Shown in pieces: positions 9,977 through 17,786 of a stretch of 63,985 nt of DNA (the first letter of the stretch is position 1; every line of letters starts with the position of its first letter). The notes under the pieces are model-generated. The model saw nothing but the letters and a program-made list of their open reading frames with translations, was not told the DNA's origin and did not search any database. The DNA lies in NCBI RefSeq assembly GCF_000192475.1, contig NZ_AEYW01000021.1, positions 1 through 63,985 on the forward strand, written 5' to 3'. This DNA is from Ruegeria conchae. Lineage in GTDB: Bacteria; Pseudomonadota; Alphaproteobacteria; Rhodobacterales; Rhodobacteraceae. A program made the position numbers and the translations under genes.

Positions 9977-10141
9977 ATGAATCGAATAGAGGTCACTCCA
10001 ATGAGCAAACAAACCCAAAAATGCGATGCAGCCGAAGCGCTCAGGTTATTGGAACAGGCTTGGGCCTATTATTCGCCCGAACCGGTTGTTCCGATCAAAA
10101 ACGAAACTCCCGAACTGTTTGAGTACGCAAACGCGGCCTGA
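9977..10141 (+). CDS. Small hypothetical protein (46 or 54 residues)
   Basis: A short frame between sdhB and the DUF1989 gene. Two starts are possible: ATG at 9977 (54 residues), immediately after AGGGAGGAG but only about 2 nt away, and ATG at 10001 (46 residues), preceded by GAGGT at a normal distance. I favour 10001. The product is soluble and acidic with an amphipathic segment DAAEALRLLEQAWAYYSPE, then a proline-rich tail. I recognise no family. The good ribosome-binding context and a protein-like composition make it plausible but not proven. Confidence 0.5.
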   Translation: MNRIEVTPMSKQTQKCDAAEALRLLEQAWAYYSPEPVVPIKNETPELFEYANAA

Positions 10142-10190
10142 CCGTCTTACACGGGCTTGAAAACTTTGGTGCAATCGGCAAAGCAGAGAT

Positions 10191-10379
10191 ATGCCTATTC
10201 TCCTGCTTCTGCTTGCCGCTGGTGTGTTCGCCTATTTCCTTTGGCGGTCCCGCACATCTTCACTGTCGCGAGACTGCAGATGGCGGCAGCACCGAAGCGA
10301 GGGCAATTGGCGTTGTGCCTTTTGCGGCGCGGTTTCGCAATCTGATGCCGAACCGAAACAATGCCAGAAAGGGCAATGA
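10191..10379 (+). CDS. Small membrane protein with four-cysteine zinc-ribbon-like tail
   Basis: A 62-residue product: one membrane helix (residues 3-17), a basic linker, then four cysteines arranged symmetrically (Cys29, Cys42, Cys45, Cys58: C-x12-C-x2-C-x12-C), with WRCAFCGA at the centre. The N-terminal helix followed by positive residues predicts a cytoplasmic metal-binding tail. I recognise no named family. The ribosome-binding site is weak (AGCAGAG). The ordered cysteine spacing argues that the frame is real. Confidence 0.6.
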   Translation: MPILLLLLAAGVFAYFLWRSRTSSLSRDCRWRQHRSEGNWRCAFCGAVSQSDAEPKQCQKGQ

Positions 10380-10427
10380 TAAAAGTTTGGGGTTTCCCGC
10401 CTAGATGAACTGAGCCAGTCTCGGCCC

Positions 10428-11291
10428 ATGACAGAATCCCAGACCACTCCCCGACCTCCCGCTGATGCAGATGCCCGCCGCGCGATTGCACCAGTGATTT
10501 GCTACCCAAACGAAGGGCTGCCCCAACCTAATCTTGAGCTTTATCAAAATGCCCGCGCGGGTGCTCAGAAAACAGGTGAGGTTTTGGTTCCACCGCGCGA
10601 CGCACGGTGCTTTGAGGTGCCTGCCGGACATTTTTTTCGGATCACGTCTGTCGAGGGGTCTCAGGTAGGTGATCTCAACATGTGGAGCTTCACTGATCTG
10701 TCGGAACGGTTTTACTCTGGCAAGACGCGCGCGCTGCACGGTACACACCTCACAACGGGTGAGCGAATGTGGTCGAGCTTTCCACATATGCGGCCAATGG
10801 CGACCATCATTGCCGATACGCTGGGCTGGTATGGAATCGATGAATTTGGCGGATCGGTCCATGATGTGATCGGGACGCGTTGCGACCCCTACACCGGCAA
10901 TCTTCTATCCGGAACGCAGTACCATCACTGTTGTCATTCAAACCTTACACGCGCGTTGGCGGATCATTTAGGCATCTCGTTGGCCGAAGCTGAGCCCGCC
11001 GTGCATGATGTGTTGAATGTGTTCATGTGCACCGGGTTCACGCGGGACACGGGTCAATACTTCATGAAGGCGTCACCCGTGCGACCTGGTGATTATCTTG
11101 AGTTTTTTGCCGAGATCGACTTACTTGGAAATCTCAGCGCGTGCCCCGGCGGCGATTGCTCGTCGGAGCACTCCTCGGATACGGCGGCGTGTTATCCCTT
11201 GTTGGTGGAGACATTCGCCCCGACCGAGGGTGCCCTGGAAGGATGGAGCAGCCCTGCGCGCAACGGATATGATGGCACGCATGGGCGCTAA
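10428..11291 (+). CDS. Urea carboxylase-associated (DUF1989) family protein
   Basis: A 287-residue cytoplasmic protein of the DUF1989 family: VPPRDARCFEVPAGHFFRITSVEGSQVGDLNMWS near residue 50, HGTHLTTGERMWS near residue 104, then CDPYTG, YHHCCHSNL and CPGGDCSSEHS, which supply Cys and His for a likely metal site. Family members accompany urea carboxylase or aminomethyltransferase genes, and some act on guanidino or carbamoyl-type substrates; no such partner is present here, so the substrate is open. It converges with deoD, with 13 nt between the two stops. Confidence 0.8.
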   Translation: MTESQTTPRPPADADARRAIAPVICYPNEGLPQPNLELYQNARAGAQKTGEVLVPPRDARCFEVPAGHFFRITSVEGSQVGDLNMWSFTDLSERFYSGKTRALHGTHLTTGERMWSSFPHMRPMATIIADTLGWYGIDEFGGSVHDVIGTRCDPYTGNLLSGTQYHHCCHSNLTRALADHLGISLAEAEPAVHDVLNVFMCTGFTRDTGQYFMKASPVRPGDYLEFFAEIDLLGNLSACPGGDCSSEHSSDTAACYPLLVETFAPTEGALEGWSSPARNGYDGTHGR

Positions 11292-11304
11292 GCTCCGGTA
11301 TTGT

Positions 11305-12015
11305 TCAACCGTCTGGAAACGCTGCTTGAAGCGCAATCTCAACCATCTCGCCAAAGCTGCTCTCCCGATCTGACGAGGGCAGGGCTTCACCGGTCAGCAA
11401 GTGGTCTGAAACTGTGAGCACCGCCAACGCCCGGCATTTGTGACGTGCAGCGAGGATATAAAGCTCGGCCGCTTCCATCTCGACCCCTAAAATGCCGTGG
11501 CGAACCATTTGTTCGTTCAGGTCTGGACGCTCGTCATAGAAAACATCGGATGAATAAATACCGCCCACATGCGTCGGTGTACCTTTGGCTTGTGCCGCTT
11601 GCGCCGCGGCCTGCAGCAATCCCCAATCGGCGCAAGGGGCGAAGTTCATCTCTTTCATGATGCCGCGCGACGGGGTGCTGAGCGTGGTCGAGGTCATCGC
11701 CAGAATGACATCACGCACATTCACGCTTTCCTGCATGCCACCACAAGAACCGATCCGGATCAGTGTTTTTGCACCATAGTCGCGGATTAGTTCGTTCACA
11801 TAGATTGACAGGGAAGGCATCCCCATGCCGCTGCCTTGAATCGTAACACGGTTTCCTTTCCAGGTGCCGGTAAATCCCAGCATGCCGCGTACTTCGTTGA
11901 CCAGCTTAACATCATCCAGAAATGTCTCAGCCGCCCATTTCGCGCGATAGGGATCGCCGGGCAAAAGAACAGTTTCGGCGATATCCCCTATTTTGGCTCC
12001 AATATGAATTGTCAT
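11305..12015 (-). CDS. deoD: Purine-nucleoside phosphorylase, DeoD type
   Basis: A 236-residue hexameric-type nucleoside phosphorylase: [13 protein letters not shown] near residue 15 (phosphate site), [13 protein letters not shown] near residue 60, [10 protein letters not shown] near residue 86, [15 protein letters not shown] near residue 177 (ribose-binding Glu) and [10 protein letters not shown] near residue 200 (purine-contacting Asp). It splits purine nucleosides to base and ribose-1-phosphate. Length and motifs match E. coli DeoD rather than the trimeric PNP. A nucleoside-type ABC transporter lies 13 kb away and may supply its substrates. Confidence 0.95.
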   Translation of the reverse strand: MTIHIGAKIGDIAETVLLPGDPYRAKWAAETFLDDVKLVNEVRGMLGFTGTWKGNRVTIQGSGMGMPSLSIYVNELIRDYGAKTLIRIGSCGGMQESVNVRDVILAMTSTTLSTPSRGIMKEMNFAPCADWGLLQAAAQAAQAKGTPTHVGGIYSSDVFYDERPDLNEQMVRHGILGVEMEAAELYILAARHKCRALAVLTVSDHLLTGEALPSSDRESSFGEMVEIALQAAFPDG

Positions 12016-12032
12016 TTTGGCATTACCTCAAC

Positions 12033-12350
12033 TCAGATCTCGAGGTCAGAAATATCGATGCCTGCATTCAAAGCGTCGTGAACCCATTGCGGTTTACGAC
12101 CGCGCCCTGTCCAGGTTTGTGTTGGGTCGTTAGGGTTTTGGTACTTTGGCTTGGCCTTAGAGCCTTTCGCCGGTTTTGAACCATCGCCCGACAATTCAGA
12201 TAGCGAGAAGCCAAACTCGGCTGCAGCCTCTTGGGCCGCCTTCAACGCCGCTTTTCGCTCTCGCGTTTCAGCGCCCTTGAGTGCCTTTTCGACCTGATCG
12301 CGCAATTTGAGCAATTCTTTGCGCGACATTTTCTCTAGATCGATTGCCAT
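12033..12350 (-). CDS. H-NS-family nucleoid protein
   Basis: A 105-residue H-NS/HvrA-type protein. Residues 1-45 form a charged coiled-coil (KMSRKELLKLRDQVEKALKGAETRERKAAL), a flexible basic linker PAKGSKAKPK follows, and the C-terminal domain NPNDPTQTWTGRGRKPQWV is the AT-hook-like minor-groove motif of the family. It binds AT-rich DNA and shapes global transcription. It lies 17 nt upstream of deoD on the same strand, so it may be co-transcribed with it. The 112-bp gap upstream is markedly AT-rich and contains TCCCATTGGGA, a possible target for autoregulation. Confidence 0.9.
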   Translation of the reverse strand: MAIDLEKMSRKELLKLRDQVEKALKGAETRERKAALKAAQEAAAEFGFSLSELSGDGSKPAKGSKAKPKYQNPNDPTQTWTGRGRKPQWVHDALNAGIDISDLEI

Positions 12351-12462
12351 TTATCTCTCCAACCCGGTTATTCCGCTGCAGAACGCAATGGGAATTCAAT
12401 TCATCCGAATATCTCTATTCCATCCCATTGGGAATTAGAATTGGAAATTCATTTTTTTATTT

Positions 12463-14430
12463 CTACTCAGCCGCGATTTCCTTGGGGTCAACCAAGGTTA
12501 CAATATCACCTATGATCAAATTTAATTCGAAGTTCTTTGGGGTATAGATTTTAGCCACGCCCATGGAACGCAATTGCTCTGCATCTTCATCGGGAATAAT
12601 GCCGCCTACGATGACAGGTATGTCGCTCAGACCCGCTTCGGTCAGACGCGTCATCACATCCTTCACCAGCGGCAGGTGGCTGCCCGAAAGAATGGACAGA
12701 CCAATCACATGTGCATTTGTCTCTTGGACCGCTGACACGATTTCCTCTGGCGTAAGGCGAATACCTTCATAACTGATATCCATTCCACAATCGCGTGCGC
12801 GGAAAGCAATCTGTTCAGCTCCGTTCGAGTGGCCGTCCAAACCGGGCTTGCCGACAAGGAACTTCAAGCGGCGTCCAAGACGGTCGCTGACTGCATCGAC
12901 GGCGGCGCGCAAATCCTCCAACCCTTCGGTTTTGTTCGAAACCGAACCGGAAACACCTGTCGGCCCACGATAGGTGCCGTATGCTTTGCGCATCTCTTCG
13001 GCCCATTCACCGGTTGTAACCCCGGCCTTGGCCGCGGCGATTGAAGGTTCCATCACATTAGCACCTGATTGCGCCGCTTCGCGTAAGGCCTGCAGCGCGG
13101 CGCTAACCGCAGCGTTATCCCGCACTGTACGCCAGTCATTGAGCCGCCCGATTTGTTCCTGTTCAACCGCCGGGTCGACAACCATGATGCCGCCATCTTC
13201 AGTTTGCAGGGGTGAGGCTTCACCCTCGGTCCATTTATTGACCCCAACAACAACGGTCTCGTTGCGTTCAATCCGGTTCAGGCGTTCGGCGTTGGATTCG
13301 ACCAGGCGGGATTTCATGTATTCGATCGACGCAACAGCGCCACCCATCGAATCGAGGTTGGCCAATTCGGCCCGCGCACCATTCTTGAGTTCTTCGACTT
13401 TGGCATCGACTACCGGGTTGCCGTCAAACAGATCGCCATATTCCAGCAGGTCGGTTTCATAGGCGAGAATCTGTTGCATCCGCATCGACCATTGCTGATC
13501 CCAAGGACGCGGCAGACCCAGCGCTTCATTCCAAGCGGGCAATTGAACCGCACGGGCGCGGGCGCGTTTTGACAGGGTGACTGCCAGCATTTCGATCAGA
13601 ATGCGATAGACGTTGTTTTCCGGCTGCTGTTCAGTCAACCCCAGCGAGTTCACCTGAACGCCGTAGCGAAAGCGGCGGAACTTGGGGTCTTCGACACCAT
13701 AGCGTCGCTGCAGAATCTCATCCCAAAGATCCACAAATGCGCGCATTTTGCACATTTCGGTGACAAACCGGATGCCCGCATTCACAAAAAACGAAATCCG
13801 TCCGCAGAGTGCGGGGAAGTCTTCTGCTGGAACGCGCGGGCGCAGTTCGTCCAGAACCGCGATGGCGGTGGCCAGCGCATAGGCCAGCTCTTGCTCGGGC
13901 GTCGCGCCTGCCTCTTGCAGGTGGTACGAGCACACGTTCATCGGGTTCCATTTGGGCACGTTTTCGTAGCAATACTCGGCCACGTCCGCGATCATCTTCA
14001 GGGATGGCTTGGGCGGGCATACATAGGTGCCGCGGCTCAAATATTCCTTGATCAGATCATTCTGGACTGTGCCCTGCAGTTTAGAGACATCAGCACCCTG
14101 TTCCTCGGCCACCGCGATATAAAGCGCCAAAAGCCATGGGGCTGTGGCATTGATCGTCATCGAGGTGTTCATCTGTTCCAGCGGGATTTGATCGAACAGA
14201 TTCCGCATATCCCCAAGATGGCAGATCGGCACACCGACCTTACCAACCTCTCCACGCGCCAACGTATGGTCGCTGTCATATCCGGTTTGGGTTGGCAGAT
14301 CGAAAGCCACAGATAGTCCGGTCTGGCCCTTAGCCAGGTTTGCACGATAAAGCGCGTTTGACGCTTTGGCCGTCGAGTGACCGGCATAGGTACGGATGAG
14401 CCAGGGGCGGTCTTTCTGCAACTGCGTCAT
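12463..14430 (-). CDS. ecm: Ethylmalonyl-CoA mutase
   Basis: A 655-residue coenzyme B12-dependent acyl-CoA mutase: TIM-barrel substrate domain (residues 1 to about 500; RTYAGHSTAKASNALYR, SVAFDLPTQTGYDSDH and MNTSMTINATAPWLLALY) and a C-terminal B12-binding domain with DGHSNG (DxHxxG, base-off/His-on) and later IPVIVGGIIP. Single-chain length and sequence fit Ecm rather than the longer methylmalonyl-CoA mutase MutB. It converts (2R)-ethylmalonyl-CoA to methylsuccinyl-CoA, the step after Ccr, which lies 1.6 kb away on the other strand, as in Rhodobacter. The divergent promoter with the acyltransferase holds three ATCGCAA elements. Confidence 0.93.
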   Translation of the reverse strand: MTQLQKDRPWLIRTYAGHSTAKASNALYRANLAKGQTGLSVAFDLPTQTGYDSDHTLARGEVGKVGVPICHLGDMRNLFDQIPLEQMNTSMTINATAPWLLALYIAVAEEQGADVSKLQGTVQNDLIKEYLSRGTYVCPPKPSLKMIADVAEYCYENVPKWNPMNVCSYHLQEAGATPEQELAYALATAIAVLDELRPRVPAEDFPALCGRISFFVNAGIRFVTEMCKMRAFVDLWDEILQRRYGVEDPKFRRFRYGVQVNSLGLTEQQPENNVYRILIEMLAVTLSKRARARAVQLPAWNEALGLPRPWDQQWSMRMQQILAYETDLLEYGDLFDGNPVVDAKVEELKNGARAELANLDSMGGAVASIEYMKSRLVESNAERLNRIERNETVVVGVNKWTEGEASPLQTEDGGIMVVDPAVEQEQIGRLNDWRTVRDNAAVSAALQALREAAQSGANVMEPSIAAAKAGVTTGEWAEEMRKAYGTYRGPTGVSGSVSNKTEGLEDLRAAVDAVSDRLGRRLKFLVGKPGLDGHSNGAEQIAFRARDCGMDISYEGIRLTPEEIVSAVQETNAHVIGLSILSGSHLPLVKDVMTRLTEAGLSDIPVIVGGIIPDEDAEQLRSMGVAKIYTPKNFELNLIIGDIVTLVDPKEIAAE

Positions 14431-14482
14431 GGGTCGGGCCTCACGGATCAGTGGGTAACAAAATTACGTTCTATAGGCATAA

Positions 14483-14557
14483 ATCGCAATTTTCAGTATA
14501 TGTCAATTCGCTGCGTTGCGGCATCGCAAGTTTCTTCAGATTGTGGGTGTTTGCGAT
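14483..14557. promoter_or_regulatory. ATCGCAA repeats in the ecm/acyltransferase divergent promoter
   Basis: ATCGCAA occurs at 14483-14489 and 14523-14529 and inverted (TTGCGAT) at 14551-14557. The middle copy is half of a dyad TTGCG-N4-CGCAA (14516-14529). This could be an operator controlling ecm. Alphaproteobacterial short-chain acyl-CoA regulators (PccR/RamB type) are described, as I recall, to bind TTTGCAAA-like sequences, so a relative is conceivable, but the match is loose. Confidence 0.35.
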
Positions 14558-14575
14558 TGATGGCACTGTGCCCAA

Positions 14576-15958
14576 ATGATGCAGACTGTGGAAATACCGA
14601 TTTGGTTGTTTGTACTGATTGTGCTGTTTGCCACGGTCACCTTTGCCTCGCATTTCTTATTTCCTTCAGTGCGGTGGTTTTTCCGCCGCCGCCTTGAACG
14701 TGCTGTTGCGCGGCTGAACAAACGCCTGCAGCGTCCGATCCAGCCGTTCAAACTGGCAGGGCGCCACGATATGATTCAGAGGCTTATCTATGACCCTCAA
14801 GTCAGCAAGGCCGTACAGAAGCATGCCAAAGAGGAGGGTGTGCCCGATGCCGTCGCCTCGGAACAGGCCCAACGCTATGCACGAGAGATCGCCCCGTCTT
14901 TTTCAACAGTTGCGTATTTCAGCATAGCCATTCGATTTGCGCGAATGCTCAGCAACGCGTTCTACAAGGTCCAGTTGGGGTATGAGGACAAGTCGGCCCT
15001 AGACAATATCGATCCCGAAGCGACAGTCGTTTACGTCATGAACCACCGCAGCAATATGGACTATGTGCTTGTTACCTATCTGGCGGCGGATCATTCGACA
15101 CTTTCCTACGCTGTGGGCGAATGGGCCCGTGTTTGGCCGCTGAGTCGATTGATACGTGCAATGGGGGCCTACTTCATTCGACGTAAATCGGGCAGCGATT
15201 TGTATCGTCAGGTGCTGGCAAGCTATGTGCGTCACGCGACCGAAGCGGGTGTTACACAGGCCATGTTCCCAGAGGGCGGGTTGAGCCTGACAGGTAAACT
15301 GGGCCGCCCTAAGCTGGGTTTGCTCAAATACATCATCGATGGCGTGGATCCGAAGGGGCGGGATGTTGTATTCGTACCTGTCGCCCTGAATTACGATCGC
15401 GTTTTGGAAGATACAGTCCTGACGGCTGCGGCGCAGGACAGTGAACGCCGGTTTCGTGCACGTATTGGGGTCATCACGCGCTGGACACTAAAGCAAATCT
15501 GGCGGCGTCTTGTTGGGCGTTACAAAAAGTTTGGGATTGCATCAGTCCAATATGCAACGCCGATATCCTTAAAGGAATTTCGCGCTTCGCATGAGCGGGA
15601 TTTGACGACTGATTTGGCGCGCGAGCTCATGCGTAGAATCGGCGCTGCGATACCCTTTGTGCCGGTCCCCGCAGCTTGTCGGCTGCTGCAGGACGAAGGG
15701 CAGATGTCAGAAGAGGACCTGAAATCTCGATTGCTGGAAATGGGTGGTAAAGCCGTCGCCAACGGCGAAGGTGAGGCAATTGATGATGCGATCAACCAAT
15801 TAGTTGAGCGCCGGATATTGCGGCGAGAAAGTGGAGTGCTGCGCCCTACAGGCGAGCGGACCGAGTTGCTTGCATATTATGCGGCTGCGTCCGAACCTGT
15901 TAATCGCGCAGGGCATGATGCAGTTGCAGAAAGTAATTCTGCGACTGCTGGGTCATAA
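14576..15958 (+). CDS. Glycerol-3-phosphate/1-acyl-glycerol-phosphate acyltransferase family protein
   Basis: A 460-residue membrane-bound acyltransferase. One N-terminal helix (IPIWLFVLIVLFATVTFASHFLF) precedes the PlsC domain: VMNHRSNMDYV near residue 155 is the catalytic HxxxxD motif, and MFPEGGLSLTGKLGRPKLG near residue 228 is the substrate-binding block. The length and the unusual HRSNMD variant place it nearer PlsB/DHAP-acyltransferase-like proteins than short PlsC. The C-terminal 100 residues look regulatory. It probably makes phosphatidate precursors for membrane lipid. It lies between ecm and ccr and is divergent from ecm; the 112-nt gap to ccr allows a separate promoter there. Confidence 0.8.
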   Translation: MMQTVEIPIWLFVLIVLFATVTFASHFLFPSVRWFFRRRLERAVARLNKRLQRPIQPFKLAGRHDMIQRLIYDPQVSKAVQKHAKEEGVPDAVASEQAQRYAREIAPSFSTVAYFSIAIRFARMLSNAFYKVQLGYEDKSALDNIDPEATVVYVMNHRSNMDYVLVTYLAADHSTLSYAVGEWARVWPLSRLIRAMGAYFIRRKSGSDLYRQVLASYVRHATEAGVTQAMFPEGGLSLTGKLGRPKLGLLKYIIDGVDPKGRDVVFVPVALNYDRVLEDTVLTAAAQDSERRFRARIGVITRWTLKQIWRRLVGRYKKFGIASVQYATPISLKEFRASHERDLTTDLARELMRRIGAAIPFVPVPAACRLLQDEGQMSEEDLKSRLLEMGGKAVANGEGEAIDDAINQLVERRILRRESGVLRPTGERTELLAYYAAASEPVNRAGHDAVAESNSATAGS

Positions 15959-16070
15959 AATTACAAAAATACATCAAAAACGGTTGCAATATTACTCAGG
16001 GATCAATATTCCATCTGAGGAAAGCCGCGATTCTGCGGCGCGGCAATAGATAAGAACAAAGGAGGCCAAC

Positions 16071-17357
16071 ATGGCTTTGGATGTCGATAGCGGTATCGCG
16101 TCGTATGAGGCACCGGAAAAGGACCTCTATGAAATGGGTGAGATCCCTCCAATGGGATATGTACCCAAGCAAATGTATGCTTGGGCCATCCGGAAAGAGC
16201 GTCATGGCGAGCCAGACACGGCGATGCAGCTCGAGGTGGTTGATGTCCCCAAGCTGGACAGCCACGAAGTTCTGGTTCTCGTTATGGCGGCGGGTGTGAA
16301 CTACAACGGCGTCTGGGCATCGCTTGGCAAACCCATCAGCCCGTTTGACGGACACAAAGCCCCTTACCATATTGCGGGCTCGGATGCTTCGGGCATCGTC
16401 TGGGCCGTGGGTGAGAAAGTCACACGCTGGAAGGTCGGCGACGAAGTGGTCATTCATTGCAACCAGGATGATGGCGATGATGAGCACTGTAACGGCGGCG
16501 ATCCGATGTACTCGGACAGCCAGCGCATCTGGGGATATGAGACACCAGATGGGTCGTTCGCGCAGTTTACAAATGTACAAGCACAGCAGCTGATGCCGCG
16601 CCCCAAGCATCTGACTTGGGAAGAAAGCGCCTGCTACACTCTCACACTGGCAACGGCTTATCGGATGCTGTTTGGTCACGAGCCGCATGACCTGAAACCT
16701 GGCCAGAATGTTTTGGTCTGGGGTGCGTCGGGCGGTCTGGGCTCTTACGCAATCCAGCTGATCAATACGGCGGGAGCTAACGCGATCGGCGTGATCTCGG
16801 ACGAAAGCAAACGTGACTTTGTTATGGGGCTGGGCGCCAAAGGCGTTCTGAACCGCAAGGACTTCAACTGCTGGGGCCAGTTGCCCACGGTCAATACACC
16901 TGAATATGCCGAATGGTTCAAAGAGGCCCGCAAGTTTGGCAAGGCCATCTGGGATATCACCGGCAAAGGTGTGAACGTCGACATGGTGTTCGAGCATCCG
17001 GGTGAAAGCACATTCCCGGTATCGACCTTTGTGGTGAAAAAAGGCGGCATGGTCGTGATTTGTGCCGGGACCACTGGCTATAACCTGACCTTCGATGTGC
17101 GCTACATGTGGATGCATCAGAAACGTTTGCAGGGCTCACACTTTGCCCATCTCAAACAAGCCGCCGCAGCGAATAAGCTGATGGTAGAACGCCGATTGGA
17201 TCCATGCATGTCCGAGGTGTTTACCTGGAAGGAGCTGCCCGAGGCGCATATGAAGATGATGCGAAATGAACACAAGCCGGGCAATATGTCGGTGTTAGTT
17301 CAGGCTCCGTATACGGGTATGCGCACCCTTGAGGAAGTATTAGCCGCCCGCGACTAA
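16071..17357 (+). CDS. ccr: Crotonyl-CoA carboxylase/reductase
   Basis: A 428-residue medium-chain reductase. The GroES-like N-terminal half contains VLVMAAGVNYNGVW and the extended loop NQDDGDDEHCNGGDPMYSD, and the nucleotide-binding half has VLVWGASGGLGSYAIQL near residue 223 (NADPH fold) and the CO2-site region with MVFEHPGESTFP. Length and insertion match Ccr, which reductively carboxylates crotonyl-CoA to (2S)-ethylmalonyl-CoA and commits acetyl-CoA to the ethylmalonyl-CoA pathway. AAAGGAGG precedes the ATG. A hairpin follows 25 nt after the stop. Ecm next door performs a later step. Confidence 0.96.
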   Translation: MALDVDSGIASYEAPEKDLYEMGEIPPMGYVPKQMYAWAIRKERHGEPDTAMQLEVVDVPKLDSHEVLVLVMAAGVNYNGVWASLGKPISPFDGHKAPYHIAGSDASGIVWAVGEKVTRWKVGDEVVIHCNQDDGDDEHCNGGDPMYSDSQRIWGYETPDGSFAQFTNVQAQQLMPRPKHLTWEESACYTLTLATAYRMLFGHEPHDLKPGQNVLVWGASGGLGSYAIQLINTAGANAIGVISDESKRDFVMGLGAKGVLNRKDFNCWGQLPTVNTPEYAEWFKEARKFGKAIWDITGKGVNVDMVFEHPGESTFPVSTFVVKKGGMVVICAGTTGYNLTFDVRYMWMHQKRLQGSHFAHLKQAAAANKLMVERRLDPCMSEVFTWKELPEAHMKMMRNEHKPGNMSVLVQAPYTGMRTLEEVLAARD

Positions 17358-17382
17358 CGGTCTCAGTTTTTTGAACAGCTTC

Positions 17383-17419
17383 ATCACCCGCAAGGCATAG
17401 TTTCGCCCTTGCGGGTGAT
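17383..17419 (+). terminator. Terminator hairpin of ccr
   Basis: A perfect 13-bp stem ATCACCCGCAAGG / CCTTGCGGGTGAT with an 11-nt loop, 25 nt after the ccr stop. The following TTTGCGATTC is only slightly T-rich, so efficiency is uncertain. Confidence 0.65.
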
Positions 17420-17533
17420 TTGCGATTCCCGGTTATCAATATTTTTCAATACGTTAGAAATCCGGCCCCCACTATTTCTGGGGAGTAGAAAGCAGTGAAT
17501 AGGCCGAAATAGACTGCACATGTTATGGTTGTG

Positions 17534-17549
17534 TTAACCCTTCGTTAAC
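17534..17549 (+). promoter_or_regulatory. CtrA-type binding site TTAA-N7-TTAAC upstream of the luxR operon
   Basis: TTAA (17534-17537), seven bases CCCTTCG, then TTAAC (17545-17549) exactly fit the consensus of CtrA, the alphaproteobacterial response regulator. It lies 18 nt before the ATG of the small ORF that precedes luxR. The 17358-17533 stretch holds the ccr terminator and no gene that I can see. Confidence 0.6.
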
Positions 17550-17567
17550 TATTTCGGAGACACCCTG

Positions 17568-17786
17568 ATGGCGCAAAATGAGTGGATATTGGACGTATTG
17601 TCGGATCTCAACGCCTTTGCGGTGGCAAATGGGATGAGCGCACTTGCCGAGCAGCTTGATGATACAAGGCTAATCGCAGCGGCCGAGATTGCGTCCTCAA
17701 AGGATGAGGCTTGCGCGCCCGCGAATGGGAACAAAGTTCGATTTGAGTCAGATCCTCGAGGATTTGGAAAGCACCAGCACGCTTGA
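17568..17786 (+). CDS. Small hypothetical protein upstream of and overlapping luxR
   Basis: A 72-codon frame preceded by CGGAG at a good distance. Residues 1-45 look like a real helical protein (EWILDVLSDLNAFAVANGMSALAEQLDDTRLIAAAEIASSK). The last 20 or so residues lie in a second frame over the start of luxR (62-nt overlap from the luxR ATG at 17725), so translation may couple the two. I recognise no named family; it might modulate LuxR, which is inference. A frameshifted luxR leader is the alternative, but luxR is complete without it. Confidence 0.6.
   Translation: MAQNEWILDVLSDLNAFAVANGMSALAEQLDDTRLIAAAEIASSKDEACAPANGNKVRFESDPRGFGKHQHA

Noticed and set aside
15996..17117. A 373-codon open frame antisense to ccr
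   Set aside because: Antisense to a fully conserved enzyme gene and protein-like only by chance of codon bias.
17568..17786. Frameshifted N-terminus of luxR
   Set aside because: luxR is full length from 17725, and the upstream frame has its own ribosome-binding site and start codon.
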